A DNA stretch of 15,471 bases from Pseudomonadota bacterium (GTDB taxonomy: Bacteria; Pseudomonadota; Alphaproteobacteria; Caulobacterales; Caulobacteraceae). The notes beneath the pieces are model-generated. The model had not been told where the DNA came from, did no database searches, and was given only the letters and a program-made list of their open reading frames with translations. This document shows, piece after piece, positions 13,919 to 15,471 of the stretch. The translations under genes and the position numbers were made by a program. Within the stretch, counting starts at the first letter, position 1. Each line of letters opens with the position of its first letter. Where the stretch lies: contig JAEZIH010000230.1 of NCBI GenBank assembly GCA_023416055.1, forward strand, positions 1-15,471, given 5' to 3'.

Positions 13919-15446
13919 GTCCCTCCCAGAACGGATCACGTATGGCCCGGCGCAGCGGCTTGCCGACGGGGCTGAGCGGTACCTCGTCGATGAAGCGGAC
14001 GGCCTTGGGGACCTTGTAGCCGGCCAGCCGTTCACGGGCGAAGGCGATCAGCGCCTCCGGCGAGGGCGTCTGACCATCGCGCAGGACGACGAAGCCGGTC
14101 ACTGCCTCGCCCCACTGATCGTCCGGCAGACCGACCACCACCGCGGCGCGCACCGCCGGATGCGCCGCCAGCACGTCCTCCACCTCCTTGGGATAGACGT
14201 TGTAGCCGCCGGTGACGATCATCTCGGAGACCCGGTCGACGAGGTACAGGCAGCCGTCCGCGTCGAACCGGCCGACGTCGCGCGTGCGCAGCCAGCCGCC
14301 CGGCAGGAAGTGGTGGGCGTTCAGCTCCGGCGCATCGAAGTAGCCCTTCATCATGAAGGGCGCGCGGACCACGATCTCGCCCGCCTCCCCGGTCGGGACG
14401 GGCGCGCCGGTCTCGTCGATCAGCCGCACCTCGCAGTCCACGGCGGGGAAACCGCAGGCCAGGCGGCGGTGGGCCGCCTCGGGCGCGTGATCGGCCTTGG
14501 ACAGGGCGGTGATCGCCAGCGGCGCTTCGGTCTGGCCGTAGTACTGCACGAGCCGGGGCCCGAAGAACGCCAGCGCCCGGTCCATCAGCGGCAGCGGCAT
14601 CGGCGAGGCGCCGTAGAGCAGGGTATGGACGCTGTCGAAGTCCGCGGGCCGGACGCCGGGGTGGTCCAGCACCATGCCGATCATGGTCGGCACCAGGTTC
14701 AGCGCCGACGGGCGCCAGCGGCGGATCGCCTCGACATAGGAGGCGGGGGTGAACCCGGGCAGGATGGCCGAGGCGCCGCCGCGCAGCCAGAACGGCAGGA
14801 CGAACACGCCGCTGGCGTGGATCATCGAGGCGGCGTGCAGCATCACCTCGCCTTCGGCCGGGTCGATCAGGTTGTTCAGCACGTTCAGGACCACGGCCGC
14901 GTAGCTGGCCTGGGTGTGCTCGGCCGCCTTCAGGGTCCCGGTGGTGCCCGAGGTGTAGAGCGCCAGCACCACCTCGTCGGGCTGGGGCTCGCCGACCGGC
15001 GGGGCGGTGTCCGGCGCAACGGCCGCCAGCGCCAGCAGATCCTCGCCGGCCCCGTCGGCCCCAAGGCCCAGCGCCACCAGGCCGGGCACGGCGGCCTTCA
15101 GCTCCCGCGCCCGCTCCACCAGGTCCGGTCCGTGCAGCAGCAGGTCGACCTTCATGCCGGTCAGCATGGCGGCCTGCTCCACCGCCGACAGGCGCGGGTT
15201 CAGCGGCACGCGGACGCCGCGCGTCTTCACGCAGCCGAAATCCAGCGACAGGCTGTACAGGGCGTTGTTGCTGAGCAGGCCGATGCGCCGGCCGGGCGTC
15301 ACGCCGAAGCGGTCGACCAGCACGTTGGCGATGCGGTTGGCCAGCGCATCGACCTCGGCGAAGGTGCGGCGCTCGTCGCCGAACAGCACCGCGGTGCGGT
15401 CGGCGAAGCGGCGGGCGCCGCGTTCGATCATCTCGGTGGTCAGCAC
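13902..15446 (-). CDS. acyl-CoA synthetase (AMP-forming, ANL superfamily)
   Basis: This 514-residue class I adenylate-forming enzyme should activate a carboxylic acid with ATP and CoA. Motifs in order: P-loop YTSGTTGTLKA (164-174), in which Leu and Ala replace the usual Pro and Gly; YGQTE (303-307); GWLRTRDVG (384-392) with Asp390; the hinge and A8 region from YLVDRVSEMI (401) to GGYNVYPKEVE (413-423); and the A10 lysine Lys496 in SPVGKPLRR. The start is a GTG (minus strand, base 15446) preceded by GGAG at suitable spacing. The frame stays open to the window edge, so a longer start is not excluded. It converges on the FAH gene and is transcribed from a promoter outside the window. A hydroxycinnamate or other aryl- or alkyl-carboxylate substrate is plausible, but the sequence does not show which. 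Confidence 0.9.
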   Translation of the reverse strand: MLTTEMIERGARRFADRTAVLFGDERRTFAEVDALANRIANVLVDRFGVTPGRRIGLLSNNALYSLSLDFGCVKTRGVRVPLNPRLSAVEQAAMLTGMKVDLLLHGPDLVERARELKAAVPGLVALGLGADGAGEDLLALAAVAPDTAPPVGEPQPDEVVLALYTSGTTGTLKAAEHTQASYAAVVLNVLNNLIDPAEGEVMLHAASMIHASGVFVLPFWLRGGASAILPGFTPASYVEAIRRWRPSALNLVPTMIGMVLDHPGVRPADFDSVHTLLYGASPMPLPLMDRALAFFGPRLVQYYGQTEAPLAITALSKADHAPEAAHRRLACGFPAVDCEVRLIDETGAPVPTGEAGEIVVRAPFMMKGYFDAPELNAHHFLPGGWLRTRDVGRFDADGCLYLVDRVSEMIVTGGYNVYPKEVEDVLAAHPAVRAAVVVGLPDDQWGEAVTGFVVLRDGQTPSPEALIAFARERLAGYKVPKAVRFIDEVPLSPVGKPLRRAIRDPFWEGRERRI

Positions 15447-15471
15447 AGCCGGTCTCCGTTCAGAGGTTGTC

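Noticed and set aside
1..15471. Defence system, CRISPR array, insertion sequence, phage or integrative element
   Set aside because: No repeats with regular spacing, transposase, integrase, tRNA or terminal inverted repeats were found; all genes fit transport, regulation or aromatic catabolism.

Overview
The window is a high-GC, gene-dense catabolic region, most likely from an alphaproteobacterium of the Caulobacterales or Sphingomonadales type. That placement is an inference from the codon bias, the large TonB-dependent receptor beside a catabolic operon, and the style of the proteins. No rRNA, tRNA, CRISPR array, insertion sequence or phage gene was seen.

Layout. (1) Positions 1-2593, plus strand: the 3' part of a tight operon entering from the left edge, with an MFS transporter (C-terminal half only), an NADPH-dependent FMN reductase, an alpha/beta hydrolase of the meta-cleavage-product (C-C bond) type and an NTF2/SnoaL-like protein. 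Gaps are 3 bases, 3 bases and an 8-base overlap. (2) 2599-3231, minus strand: a TetR-family regulator, convergent with region 1. (3) 3232-3607: a 376-bp divergent control region. (4) 3608-6424, plus: a TonB-dependent outer-membrane receptor, followed by a rho-independent terminator. (5) 6640-12929, plus: a complete mhp-type pathway in the order mhpB-mhpC-mhpA-mhpD-mhpF-mhpE. (6) 13041-13889, plus: a fumarylacetoacetate hydrolase (FAH)-family enzyme starting with TTG. (7) 13902-15446, minus: an acyl-CoA synthetase (ANL superfamily), convergent with region 6.

How it works together. MhpA hydroxylates 3-(3-hydroxyphenyl)propionate-type substrates to the catechol. MhpB, a class III extradiol dioxygenase, opens the ring. 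The MhpC-like hydrolase splits the product into 2-hydroxypenta-2,4-dienoate and a dicarboxylate. MhpD hydrates the dienoate, MhpE cleaves it to pyruvate and acetaldehyde, and MhpF converts acetaldehyde to acetyl-CoA. The receptor and the MFS protein probably provide uptake, and the ligase and FAH protein probably feed or trim related substrates. The second hydrolase and the flavin reductase on the left suggest a second aromatic module that continues outside the window.

The most notable non-coding signal is a 19-bp inverted repeat, CTGTGC-N7-GCACAG. It occurs twice: upstream of tetR in the tetR/receptor divergent region (3309-3327) and upstream of mhpB (6507-6525). Read in the same orientation relative to tetR and mhpB, the two copies match at 17 of 19 positions. 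This is the best candidate for the operator of the local TetR regulator and would link regulator, receptor and pathway in one regulon, with a TetR protein in place of the IclR-type MhpR of Escherichia coli.
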